NCBI RefSeq assembly: GCF_050410795.1
Contig: NZ_CP191258.1
Location: 4,030,001-4,094,000, forward strand
Reading direction: 5' to 3'
Source: Fontivita pretiosa
GTDB lineage: Bacteria; Planctomycetota; Phycisphaerae; Tepidisphaerales; Tepidisphaeraceae
DNA: 64,000 nt
The notes beneath the pieces are model-generated. The model had not been told where the DNA came from and ran no database searches. It saw only the letters and a list, made by a program, of their open reading frames with translations. Position numbers and translations under genes: made by a program. Each line of letters begins with the position of its first letter. The stretch's first letter is position 1. Below, piece after piece: positions 41,318-51,000 of the stretch.

Positions 41318-41453
41318 ACCACGGATGAACACCGATGACCACAGATGTCCAATCCAGTGTCATGGGCGTGCGGCCCGTGATCAACACATGACGCATGGGC
41401 CAGGCGCTTCTGATGCCCGCAGCAGAATCTGTGTTCAACTGTGTTCGTCGGTG
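41318..41453. repeat. Palindromic intergenic repeat, copy 2
   Basis: Left arm 41318-41347 (ACCACGGATGAACACCGATG...) and right arm 41427-41453 (ATCTGTGTTCAACTGTGTTC...) are imperfect inverted copies of each other about 80 bases apart. The same words make up the repeat at 5163-5232. Here the right arm runs into the signal-peptide region of the HEAT lipoprotein, so part of the element may be translated. Confidence 0.6.
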
Positions 41454-42089
41454 ATTCTGCTTCTTGCCTGCTGCGGCTGCCAACAGGTCCAGCGGGTAGG
41501 GGGGTTCGGAAAGAGCCTGATCGACTACTTTTCCGGCAACACGCCGTTCAACGCCGCCAAACGGATGGAGGACCGCTACTTTCCCGACGAGCGGCGGATC
41601 GGATTGAACCGGCTGGTCAGCTACGACTTTGGCCGCCGCGAACCTTACACCACCCGCTATCAGCAGGTCGCGCAATACGACAGCGACTGGCTGGTTCGCG
41701 CCACGGCGATCCGGGCGCTGAACCGCGCGCGCGATGCCTCGGCGACGCCGATCTTCATCAGGGCGCTGTCTGATCCGAGCGAGATCGTGCGCGTGGAGGC
41801 GGCCAAGGCGCTGGCGAATCTGCCCGACCGCAATGCCATTCCGGCGCTGATCAAGGCTGTGTCCAATCCCGAAGAAGACCGTGACGTTCGCATCTGGGCG
41901 GCACACGCGCTACGGCACTACCGGTCGCTGGACGTGGCCCGCGCGCTGGCCGGAACGCTGGGCGGCCGCGAGTTTGGTGTCGCCTGGCAGGCACGCCACA
42001 GCCTGGTCGCCATCACCGGAAAAGACTTCCGTTACGACGAAGCCGCGTGGCTTCAGTATTTCAGCGGACCGGACAGACCGTTCGGGTGA
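41388..42089 (+). CDS. HEAT-repeat lipoprotein
   Basis: A 233-residue exported protein. The start at 41388 gives a signal peptide (basic DARSR, then ICVQLCSSVILLLA) with a lipobox LLAC. The mature part contains at least three HEAT repeats: WLVRATAIRALNRARDASAT, VRVEAAKALANLPDRNAIPA and VRIWAAHALRHYRSLDVARA. These alpha-solenoids mediate protein contacts. Two other starts are possible, ATG 41313 and GTG 41451; the upstream codons come from the palindromic repeat. Confidence 0.78.
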   Translation: MTHGPGASDARSRICVQLCSSVILLLACCGCQQVQRVGGFGKSLIDYFSGNTPFNAAKRMEDRYFPDERRIGLNRLVSYDFGRREPYTTRYQQVAQYDSDWLVRATAIRALNRARDASATPIFIRALSDPSEIVRVEAAKALANLPDRNAIPALIKAVSNPEEDRDVRIWAAHALRHYRSLDVARALAGTLGGREFGVAWQARHSLVAITGKDFRYDEAAWLQYFSGPDRPFG

Positions 42090-42179
42090 ATCAGAAGTTC
42101 GGATCAGCATCCGGCGGCTGCGCTACGCTACCCCGCGGCGCAGCCGCCGGATCGATGCAACACGAACCATCAACCGCGC

Positions 42180-43142
42180 ATGCGCGCACTCGTCTTCGAC
42201 GGCAAGCTCATCTTCGACCCCCGTCGCGCCGATCCCGCGATCAGCGACGGAGACACGCTGCTGCGCGTCCGTCAGGCCGGAATCTGCGCCACCGACCTGG
42301 AGATCACCAAAGGCTACATGGGCTTCCGCGGTGTGCTCGGGCACGAATTCGTCGCCGAGGTGATCAGCTCGCCGGATCGGGATCTGATCGGCCAGCGGGT
42401 CTGCGGCGAGATCAACATCGTCTGCGGTCGGTGCGACCTTTGCCTCTCGGGATTGAGCAACCACTGCCGGGCCAGATCGGTGTTGGGAATCCTCAACCAC
42501 GACGGGGCGTTCGCTGATTATCTGCGATTGCCCGCCGTCAACCTGCACGTTGTGCCCGGCAATGTGGATGATGACCACGCCGTATTCGTCGAGCCGCTGG
42601 CGGCGGCATTTCAGGTCCTCAAGCAGATACAGCTTGATGGGCGTAAGTGGGTGACGGTGCTGGGAGACGGCCGCCTGGGACTGCTGGTGGCGCAGGTGCT
42701 GCGCAACGCCGGCTGCCCGGTGCGAGTCATCGGCAAGCATCCGCACAAACTGGCGCTGTGCGAAAAGTGGCAGATCCGCTCGCGTCCGCTGGCCGATATC
42801 GTCCCCAGACACGACCAGGATGTGGTCGTCGATTGCACCGGTTCCGCCGCCGGCTTCGAGCTGGCCATGCAGATGGTTCGACCGCGCGGCACCATCGTGC
42901 TCAAGAGCACCGTCGCGGCCGGCAAGCCGCTGAACCTGGCGCCGCTGGTCATCGACGAGATCACCGTCGTCGGCAGCCGCTGCGGACCATTCCGTGAAGC
43001 CATCCGCGCCCTGGCCGAAAAACAGGTGGATGTCGTCAGCCTCATTCACCGAAGGATGAAACTGGAACAGGGCGTGGAAGCGATGGAGCTTGCCGCAAGA
43101 CCGGGGATACTGAAGGTCATCCTCACGATCGCAGAAGGATGA
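42180..43142 (+). CDS. Zinc-dependent alcohol dehydrogenase family (MDR) protein
   Basis: A 320-residue medium-chain dehydrogenase. GICATDLEITKG and GVLGHEFVAEV hold the catalytic zinc ligands; C-x2-C-x2-C-x7-C (CGRCDLCLSGLSNHC) is the structural zinc lobe; VTVLGDGRLGLLVAQVL is the NAD-binding loop. It resembles threonine or sorbitol dehydrogenase-like enzymes. The short length (about 30 residues under the average) comes from a compact N-terminal domain. It ends 10 bases before the QueC-like gene. Confidence 0.88.
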   Translation: MRALVFDGKLIFDPRRADPAISDGDTLLRVRQAGICATDLEITKGYMGFRGVLGHEFVAEVISSPDRDLIGQRVCGEINIVCGRCDLCLSGLSNHCRARSVLGILNHDGAFADYLRLPAVNLHVVPGNVDDDHAVFVEPLAAAFQVLKQIQLDGRKWVTVLGDGRLGLLVAQVLRNAGCPVRVIGKHPHKLALCEKWQIRSRPLADIVPRHDQDVVVDCTGSAAGFELAMQMVRPRGTIVLKSTVAAGKPLNLAPLVIDEITVVGSRCGPFREAIRALAEKQVDVVSLIHRRMKLEQGVEAMELAARPGILKVILTIAEG

Positions 43143-43152
43143 AGGCGGATTC

Positions 43153-43815
43153 ATGCCCAAGGACCTGGCCATCGTTCTGAACAACGGGAGCATCAACAGT
43201 GCGGTAACCACGGCGCTGGCGGCGCAGCGGTATCGCCCGGTGATGCTCTACGTGGATGCAACGCAACAGCCCGGCTCGCGCTCCCGGGCGGCCTATGACC
43301 TGCAGGTCGGGCACTTCAAACCCTACCGCGAGCACACGATCGCGATGCCGTTCCTCACCACCTTCCAGCCTGTGGGCATGGGAGGCGCCGGCGCCATGAC
43401 CGATCCGCGAGTCCCCGCCATGGTCGCTTCACAGATCGTCGATCTGCTGCCACTGGTCTCGGCGGCGGTGCGTTTCGCCATCCACTACCAGGCTGCCGCC
43501 GTGTACCTGGGGCTGCGCATCGGTGGACAGGGCGACGAGATGGCGCAGGCCACGGAGTACATCCAGATCTGGAACGAGCTGGTCCAGATGCCCTGTGGTC
43601 AGCCCGAACTCGAGCTTGTCACGCCGATTCTGGAGCTGGAGCCGTGGCAGGTGGTGGATGTGGGTTTCCAGGTCGGCGCGCCGTTCGATCGCACCTGGAG
43701 CTGCGCCGAAGACGGCGTCGAGCCATGCTGGGCCTGCCGCGGTTGCCGCGCGCGCGAAGCATCCTTCATTCAGGCCGGAAAGCCCGACCCGCTGCGCGTC
43801 GTGAGAAAGCTGTGA
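43153..43815 (+). CDS. QueC-like protein with altered PP-loop
   Basis: A 220-residue member of the QueC/ExsB (7-cyano-7-deazaguanine synthase) family by layout. The C-terminal zinc site C-x8-C-x2-C-x2-C (SCAEDGVEPCWACRGC) has exactly the QueC spacing, and EPWQVVDVGFQVGAPFDRTW matches the region before it. The ATP-pyrophosphatase loop, normally SGGxDS near residue 10, reads NNGSINS: the first serine, second glycine and aspartate are changed. Thus ATP-dependent preQ0 formation is doubtful. Co-transcribed with the MDR dehydrogenase 10 bases upstream, an uncommon partner. Confidence 0.8.
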   Translation: MPKDLAIVLNNGSINSAVTTALAAQRYRPVMLYVDATQQPGSRSRAAYDLQVGHFKPYREHTIAMPFLTTFQPVGMGGAGAMTDPRVPAMVASQIVDLLPLVSAAVRFAIHYQAAAVYLGLRIGGQGDEMAQATEYIQIWNELVQMPCGQPELELVTPILELEPWQVVDVGFQVGAPFDRTWSCAEDGVEPCWACRGCRAREASFIQAGKPDPLRVVRKL

Positions 43816-43899
43816 ACGCACGGCTCCTGCGGCCGACGGACCCAAGTCCACGGACCGCAAGCACGCTGCGAGCGATTCAGACCAAATGCCTTTGGCGCC

Positions 43900-44373
43900 T
43901 CACTTGCCTTCGTATTCCTTGAGGAATCCCTCGAATTCCCGCAGATGCCCTTCTTCGTCAGCCAGGATTTTGGTCACCATGTCCGCCGTCACGTAATCCA
44001 CATCGATGCACGTCTGAATGATTCGGGTGTAGTGGTCGATCGCGTCCTGTTCGGCCTCGATCACTCCCTTGATGATCGCGACTACGTCGGTGGATTCCCT
44101 GGGTGGCTGAAGATTCTTCTGCGAGGGCTTGAACTCCATGCTCCCCGGAACCTTGCCGTAAAGCTCCTTGATCCGCTTGCCGAACTGCTGGGCGTGGCCG
44201 ATCTCCGCAGCGATGTCTTCGGCCAGGCTCTTCTTGATCTCCTCGGCCCTGACGCCGTCGGGGTTGATCGAGTTGGCGATGTAGTTCATCACCGTCTCGA
44301 TCTCCATCCAGTAGGCCTGGGTGAGCATCTCGATGATCTGCCTGCGCTTCTTGTCGTCGCGAACGATGGGCAT
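43900..44373 (-). CDS. Ferritin-like di-iron protein
   Basis: A 157-residue four-helix bundle protein of the bacterioferritin/ferritin-like type: MEIETVMNYIANSI on helix 1, EDIAAEIGHAQQFGKRI (E-x-x-H), VIEAEQDAIDHYTRII and DEEGHLREFEGFL (E-x-x-H) supply the expected ligand pairs. AAAGGAG lies 6 bases before the ATG at 44373. Divergent from the aldo/keto reductase, with which it shares a 98-base promoter region, hinting at joint redox or stress response (inference). Confidence 0.88.
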   Translation of the reverse strand: MPIVRDDKKRRQIIEMLTQAYWMEIETVMNYIANSINPDGVRAEEIKKSLAEDIAAEIGHAQQFGKRIKELYGKVPGSMEFKPSQKNLQPPRESTDVVAIIKGVIEAEQDAIDHYTRIIQTCIDVDYVTADMVTKILADEEGHLREFEGFLKEYEGK

Positions 44374-44471
44374 AATGGCTCCTTTTCTGCGTCTGGCGGA
44401 TTGTGAACCCGCCGCTGATCCATTACAAGAAAGCACCTGTTTCTGGCAACGTCGAAAGGAGCGAGTTTCCC

Positions 44472-45419
44472 GTGAATTACCGTCGCCTTGGAGATGCGGG
44501 CATCAGGCTTTCGGAAATCGGACTGGGGGGGTGGATGACCTTCGGCTCCACGCTGGATATGGATCGCGCCCGCGCGATCTTCAATCGCGCCTTCGACGCG
44601 GGCATCAACTTCTTCGATACAGCCAATGCCTATGCCGACGGCAGGTGCGAACAGGTCTGGGGCGAGATTCTTCAGGACCGGCGGCGAAGTGATTACGTGC
44701 TGGCCACAAAGGTCTATTTTCCGATGGGCAATGGTCCCAATGATCGCGGACTGTCGCGCAAACACATCATGGAACAGTGTCACGCGAGCCTGCGGCGCCT
44801 GCGCACCGACTACATCGACCTGTATCAGTGTCATCGCTGGGACGAAAACGTCACCATGGAAGAGCTCGTCCGTGCCATGGACGACCTGATCCATCAGGGC
44901 AAGGTCCTGTATTGGGGGTTTTCCGAGTGGCCCATCGAGCAGATCGAGCAGGCGCTGCAAACCTGCGGCGATCGCTATTACCGCCCCAAGAGCAGCCAGC
45001 CCGGCTACAGCCTGCTGCGGCGAGGGCCGGAGGAGAAGCTGTTCGCGCTCACGTCGCGGGCGGGGATCGGCAACGTGACCTTTTCCCCGCTGGCTCAGGG
45101 GACGCTCAGCGGCAAGTACAAGCCTGGTGAGCCTTTCCCCGCCGACAGCCGCGCCGCCGACGATCGCGCCAACATGTTCATCAAGCGGTTTGTCGGGGAT
45201 CCGGAGATCCTTCGCAAGGTCCAGAAGCTCTCATCGATTGCACAGGAGCATCACTGCTCCACTGCCCAGCTCGCGATCGCCTGGTGCCTGCGACGGCCGG
45301 AAGTCACCAGCGTCATCACCGGCGCCACCAAGCCGGAACAGGTCACCGAAAACGCCGAAGCCAGCGGCATCAAGCTCGACGAAGCCACGATCCGACGAAT
45401 GGAAGAACTGCTGGCGTGA
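44472..45419 (+). CDS. Aldo/keto reductase
   Basis: A 315-residue NADPH-dependent TIM-barrel reductase resembling the voltage-gated-channel beta-subunit/YghZ group. FFDTANAYADGRCEQVWG holds catalytic Asp and Tyr; TKVYFPMG carries the Lys; LYQCHRWD the His; QPGYSLLRRGPEEKL and ITGATKPEQVTENAEA bind the nicotinamide nucleotide. I start at the GTG at 44472, with AAAGGAG 11 bases before it; a GTG at 44403 would add 23 residues across that site. Confidence 0.92.
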   Translation: MNYRRLGDAGIRLSEIGLGGWMTFGSTLDMDRARAIFNRAFDAGINFFDTANAYADGRCEQVWGEILQDRRRSDYVLATKVYFPMGNGPNDRGLSRKHIMEQCHASLRRLRTDYIDLYQCHRWDENVTMEELVRAMDDLIHQGKVLYWGFSEWPIEQIEQALQTCGDRYYRPKSSQPGYSLLRRGPEEKLFALTSRAGIGNVTFSPLAQGTLSGKYKPGEPFPADSRAADDRANMFIKRFVGDPEILRKVQKLSSIAQEHHCSTAQLAIAWCLRRPEVTSVITGATKPEQVTENAEASGIKLDEATIRRMEELLA

Positions 45420-45486
45420 ATTCATCCCGCGCTGCGCAGGTGGACGCGCCGCAAGAGGCGCGACGAGGCACCGGACAGGAACAACA

Positions 45487-45516
45487 ACAGCGGCGCCGGG
45501 GCTTCGGCGCCGCTGT
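45487..45516. terminator. Bidirectional hairpin between convergent genes
   Basis: ACAGCGGCGCC (45487-45497) and GGCGCCGCTGT (45506-45516) form an eleven-pair perfect stem around an eight-base loop, midway in the gap between the aldo/keto reductase and the kinase genes that point at each other. It fits a shared terminator, though no T-run is present. Confidence 0.6.
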
Positions 45517-45565
45517 GTGGGAAATCGGCTGCGATCGGTCGCGACGGCAGGGCGGTGGCGGGCGG

Positions 45566-47821
45566 CTATGACGCCTGCGCCGTGGTCACCGCGCCGTTCT
45601 GGTACTCGTAATAGGTCTTGATGTTGCGGGCGTAGTATCCGCCGCTGGCCGAACGCACTCCGTTGAGCACCACGCCCAGGTGTTCGGCCTTGAGTTGTCG
45701 CAAGGCGTCGCGCATCCGCTGGAGCAGTCCGCGGGTGTTGGTGCTGGCGCGGACTACGGTAATCACGCCATCCACGCGCGGCGCCAGGGCCACCGTCTCG
45801 GACACGAACAGCATCGGGCCGGAGTCGAAAACCACGTGGTCGTACTCCTCCAGCGCCCGTTCGATGAAGTCGATGAGCAACTGGCTTTCCAGCAGCTCGG
45901 TGGCGTTGGCGGGCTTGGGGCCGGCGACCATCAGGTCCAGATTCGGAACCTTGGTCTGCTGAATGGCTGACTCGAATGCCTCGATCGAGTTCAGCACGTT
46001 GGCAAACCCCACGTCGGACTTGGCGGCGAAGATCTTGTGCAGTTCCGGTCGGCGGAAGTTGGCATCGACCAGCAGGATGCGGCGTCCGTTCAGCGCCAGA
46101 CCGGCCGCCAGGTTGCACGCGACCGTGCTCTTGCCATCGCCGGGGCTGGGGCTGGTGATCAGGATGCTGCGCGTGGTGTCCAGCGAAGCGGCATGCTGGA
46201 GTCGCGTGCGCACCTGCCGGAACTGCTCGGCCATCATCGAGGTCGGCGCGCTGTAGATGACGGCCGGCAACGGCACTCCCGCGACCTGCGGATCGTCGTC
46301 CTCGTGCGGGATCATGCCCAGCAGATTGAGCTGCCCGACGCGGGCGATGTCGCGCGGCGATCGGACGGTGGTGTCGGTGATCTCACGCAGGAACGCGATC
46401 CCCAGGCTCAGCAGCAGCCCCAGCGTGATCGTCGCCGCCAGCGTGTACGGCAGCTTCGGGAAGCTGGGGGTGTCAGGAATCTCCGGACGGTTGGCCCAGC
46501 TCACCGTGTTCAGATCGATCTGCTGAAGCTGCTGGTTGATCACATCGAGCTGGTCGCGCACGCGGTTACGCAGCTCGATGAACCCCTCTTCTTCATCCTT
46601 CTTGGTCAGGTAATCCGACAGCGTCCCGGTCATCTCCGCCAGGTCGTTGCGCACCTTGTCGATCTGCTTGTTCAGCGCCTCCAGCTCGCTCTTGGACTGC
46701 TGCGCCCGGGAAGCCAGCGTTTCCAGGTACATCACCGTGCTCTTGGCGCGCTCCTCGGCGCGGACCTCTTCGAGCTGGGCCTGCGTGGCGTCCCGCTGCG
46801 CCTTCAGCTCCTTGTAGGCGCGGCTGTCCGGACCCTGGTTGCGCTGAAGCTCCATGGCGCGCAGGCGGATGTCGTAGTCGTGCAGCATCATCACCAGCCG
46901 CTGCACCGTGCCGTTCTCCTCGACCATCATCTCCACCGCCGACGGGATCTCTCCCTTCTGGTACTGCTGCTGCGCGCTTTCGTAGGCGTTCTGCGACGCG
47001 TTGGCGATCGACTCGAGCTTCAGTCGCTCGGTGATGTACTGCTGAAGCTCGCTTTCCTTCTGGCTCAGCCCGCCAGGACGACCGAATCCGTCAAGCTGAA
47101 GCTGCGCCGCCTTGAGGCTGGTCTCCTGCTTCAACTCCTTGATGCGGTTTTCCCAGCGGATCAGCAGGTTGCGCAGGTACTGGCTGCGTTCGACGGTCTT
47201 GTCGGAGGCGATTTTGCGCTGGTCTTCAAGGTGCTGGTTGACGATATCGCTGACGATGGTGGCGCAGTCCTTGGGGACCTTGTAGGTCATCGTCACGCGA
47301 ATCAGCTTGGTGTCCGGGATCGGCACCGCCAGAAACTTCTCCTCAAGGTCTTCCTTGGCCTCGGCGATGTCGCCGTCAAAGTCCTGAAACCACTTGGTCT
47401 TGCGGATGTCGTAATTGGGGTTCTGCAATACCTTGGCGAACAGTGCATCGGAGGTCAGCAGGCTGGCCTGGGTGCGCTGCTCGACGATCAGCGGAGTTTG
47501 CTCCTCACCGGTGTCGGTGGGACGATCGGTGACCGAAGGCAGCCGCCGGTTGGTCTGGACCTGCACCAGTGCCACGGCGGTGTAGCGTGCGTGGAAGGAA
47601 TCCAGATAGAAGTTCAGCGCCACGCCGATGATCACCGAGGCGATCAACGTGCCGATGATCAGCCAGATGTTGGTTCGCAGCACGCGCATGACGTCGGCGC
47701 CGGTCATTTGCGGCGGAGGCAGGGGACCCGCCGGCGCGATCGCATGCGCGGGCGTGATCGCGGCGCCCGGATTTACCGGACGTGGCAGTTGGATGCTCGT
47801 CGTTTGCGGCAACGTCGTCAT
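45566..47821 (-). CDS. Wzc-like polysaccharide co-polymerase / tyrosine autokinase
   Basis: A 751-residue inner-membrane protein controlling EPS chain length. A Pro-rich cytoplasmic start (1-45) precedes a Wzz domain bounded by two membrane helices (IWLIIGTLIASVIIGVALNF, about 52-71, and LPYTLAATITLGLLLSLGI, about 458-476), with a long periplasmic coiled coil between. The C-terminal BY-kinase has Walker A SPSPGDGKSTVACNL, Walker A' ILLVDANFRRP and Walker B-like VVFDSGPM, and a tyrosine cluster near the end (GGYYARNIKTYYEYQNG), the autophosphorylation sites. Downstream partner of the TPR gene. Confidence 0.92.
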   Translation of the reverse strand: MTTLPQTTSIQLPRPVNPGAAITPAHAIAPAGPLPPPQMTGADVMRVLRTNIWLIIGTLIASVIIGVALNFYLDSFHARYTAVALVQVQTNRRLPSVTDRPTDTGEEQTPLIVEQRTQASLLTSDALFAKVLQNPNYDIRKTKWFQDFDGDIAEAKEDLEEKFLAVPIPDTKLIRVTMTYKVPKDCATIVSDIVNQHLEDQRKIASDKTVERSQYLRNLLIRWENRIKELKQETSLKAAQLQLDGFGRPGGLSQKESELQQYITERLKLESIANASQNAYESAQQQYQKGEIPSAVEMMVEENGTVQRLVMMLHDYDIRLRAMELQRNQGPDSRAYKELKAQRDATQAQLEEVRAEERAKSTVMYLETLASRAQQSKSELEALNKQIDKVRNDLAEMTGTLSDYLTKKDEEEGFIELRNRVRDQLDVINQQLQQIDLNTVSWANRPEIPDTPSFPKLPYTLAATITLGLLLSLGIAFLREITDTTVRSPRDIARVGQLNLLGMIPHEDDDPQVAGVPLPAVIYSAPTSMMAEQFRQVRTRLQHAASLDTTRSILITSPSPGDGKSTVACNLAAGLALNGRRILLVDANFRRPELHKIFAAKSDVGFANVLNSIEAFESAIQQTKVPNLDLMVAGPKPANATELLESQLLIDFIERALEEYDHVVFDSGPMLFVSETVALAPRVDGVITVVRASTNTRGLLQRMRDALRQLKAEHLGVVLNGVRSASGGYYARNIKTYYEYQNGAVTTAQAS

Positions 47822-48054
47822 GTCCTACTCCTAAGCACTTCCGGAAACTGGCGCCGCGGACGCACCCGCAACGCCTTCACGCAACGATCTTACTACGAAC
47901 ACGGCACGAACGCGGGCAGGCACACGGGCAAATTGCCAGCGTCCGATAAAAGCGGCCCGGAACATGGTTCCTGACTCGCCGAATTCCCAGCCCATCTGCT
48001 AGTACCCGCAGCGGCATCACAGGTTGCACGCGAAGCGCCCTGGGCCGGCGGCGA

Positions 48055-51000
48055 TCAGCGTGAATCGGGCCCGGGGCCGGCCCCCGAGGCCGCACTGGCA
48101 CCGGTCGCGCCCTGCGCCTGCGGCGAGGCGGCCTGGCTGGGCTGGCGAACACGCTCCAATGCCTGCTCCACCTTCTGTTTCAACGCCAGATCCACCGGCT
48201 GGTTGTTCCGGGCGGCGCGATCCAGCAGCGTCTTGGCCTGGTTGAACGCCTGTTCCGCGTCCGTGGTCATCGGGACCTTCATCGCCAGATACGCTTCGCC
48301 CAGATGGTAATAGCCCTCGGGGAAAGCCTGCTTTTCCAGCGCCTGCTGAAGCAGATGCAGGCCTTCCTCGACGCGTCCATTGAGCACCAGCACGTATCCG
48401 TGGGTGTCGTGAATCATCGGTTCGATCCGCCCGGCGCGTTCCATGATGTCAAAGGCCTTCTGGCTGTACACCAGCGCGTCCTGAGCGGTGTAGCCGCTGT
48501 TGGGCAGGATCATCGTACACGCCAGGTTGTTCAGCGCCGCCGGGTCGTCGGGACGGCGCTCCAGCATCTTCTGGAAAACCGCCACCGCCTTGCCCACCTC
48601 CGGCGGATCCAGCCTCAGGTATAGCGGGCCGAGCATTCGCTGGGCAACTTCGATCTCCTGGGGCGTGCTCTTGGAGTCGTTGATCACCTGCTCGGTCCAG
48701 TCGATCGCCTGTTTGATATCCGGCTCGATCTGGCAGAGGTAGGCCATCATCATCCGCCAGCGGTTTTCGCCTTTCTGCGCCCGGCTGGCGATGCGGATTT
48801 TGGCCGGAGCCACGCCGATCTCCTCGGCGATGGCCTGCACGATGCGTGTGGCGGCGTCCTCGTCGGGGCCGGCGACTTCAAGTCCCGCGGAAAACTCATC
48901 CAGCGCCGCCTGCTTGTCGTCCAGCGCCTTCAGTGCCCGCCCGCGGTACACGTAGAACCACCATGGCGCCTGCTTCGACTTGACCGGCCCGTCCGTCACC
49001 CGCAGCAGCTCGCGATGCTGTTTGGCCTGGTGAAGCACCTCGCAGTACGTGCGGAACAGATTCAGGTTGTTCGGCGACTGCTTCAGCGCCGCGGTGATCG
49101 CCTCGCCGGCCTTGTTCACGTCCTTGCGCTTCAGCCACATCAGCGCCTCGGCATTGAGCAGTTCGATGTCATTGGCCAGTCTCGGGTTCTGATGGGCGTC
49201 CTTGAGCACGCGGTCGGCGTCGCGCCAGCGCGGCGGCTCGGTCTGCGCGTACAGCTCCAGCAGTCTGAGCTTCGGCTGCTTGGCGTCGGGAAGCTGCCGC
49301 ACGGCGCCTTCCAGTTCCGCGATCGCCGCCTCCAGGTCGTCCTTGAACACGTACGCATCGGCCAGGTAGAGCCTCGCCTCGACGTTGTCGGTCATGGCAT
49401 CGCGGACGATCTGAAGGTCTCGCACGGCCTGGTCCAGGTTGCGTCGTGCCGCCACGAACAGCGAGCCGCGGTAGAACAGCGCCTCGACGTTGTCCGGGTT
49501 GGACGCCAGCACCCGATCCAGAATCTCCAGCGCTTCGCTGGTTCGCCCCAGACTCATCAGCACAAAAGCGTGCTGGGTGAGCAGTGCCGGGCCGGGGTTG
49601 GAATTGCCCGCCAGCGCGGCATTGCTCTCCTTCAGCGCCTCATCCAGCCGCTTGTTGATGATCAGCAGCTCGATTCGGCTCTTGTGCACCAGCGGATCGG
49701 AGGCGTTGGATTCGCTCAGGACCTTCAGCGCGTCATCCGCCCTGCCCGACTGCGACAACACCGTCGCCAGCTTCAACTGCGCGCTGATCGCCGACGGATT
49801 GGCCGACAGATAGGAACGCAGGACCTTTTCGGCGTCGGCGGGCTTGCCGCTCTGGACGTACAGGTCCGCCAGCAGCAGCGTCGGCTCGGGCTTGTCCTGC
49901 CACTGAGGTTGCGACTGAAGCGTACGGATGGCCTTTTCTCCGTCGGCGTAGTTCTTGCTCTGCACCGCCACATCAACGATCGCTTTGACAAAGCTGATGT
50001 CGTCGGGCCACTTGGCCGTCGCCCGGGCGAAGGTGTCGCGCGCCTTGTCCAGGAACTGTTTGGCGGTCGGGTCGGCGGCCTTGTGACGCGCCACGGCCAG
50101 ATACGCATTGCCCAGCATGGCCCAGGCGCGTTTGCTGTCGGGGTTCTTGTCGAGCTGCTCCTGCCTGGGGGCGATTACCTTTTCCGGGTCGCCGTGCATC
50201 AGCTCGTGCTGAAGCTCCATCTCCCGCAGCAGGACGTTGTTCGGGAACAGATGCCGGCCCTGTTCGATGTAGCTCTTGGCCAGGGTCAGGCGGTTGGAGG
50301 CGTAGCTGCACTGGATCAATCCGAGCACGGCGTCCAGGTTCTGCGACTGCTTCCGCAGGGCGTTGTTGTACGACTGCATCGCCTCGTTGTACTTGCCCTG
50401 CGCCTGCTGGACCTGTCCGAGCAGGACGTAGCTGGTGGCGAACTCGGGCATTTTCTGAGTGAGCTGAAGGGCCAGATCCGCGGCTTCCTCCAGCAGCTTG
50501 CGTCGTTGCTCGCCGGGCGCGGCTGCGGCGCGGGCCATCGCGTACTGCGTGCGCAGGACCAGCCCGCCCGCCTGGTCGGCGTTCTGCCGGATCAGCGTCT
50601 CCATGTACGTCTCGGCGCGGGTCCAGTCCCTGGAACCCAGCGACTGGCGGAACAGCAGCGACAGGACCGTCAGATCATCCGGTTTCAGTCGCGCGGCGTT
50701 CTGGAGGTGTTCGGCCGCCTCGCTCTCACGCTGTTCCTGAAGCGCCAGCCTGAACAGCGCCAGCTCCTTCTGGAACGGGTCGGAGATCGTGTCGATGAGC
50801 TGGCGGGTGATCTCGCCTTCATCCTGACCGGAGAGGCGCGCCTGAAGCAGCTTCAGCTCCGGGTTGTCGGGGTTTTTGGCAATCGCCTCGTTGAGGATGG
50901 CCTGCGACCTGGCCTTGTCGCCCATGTCGGAGTACAGCCGCGCCAGTGCCCCCAGCACGGTGATGTCATTGGGGATCTCGGCGCGGACGGCTTCCAGGAG

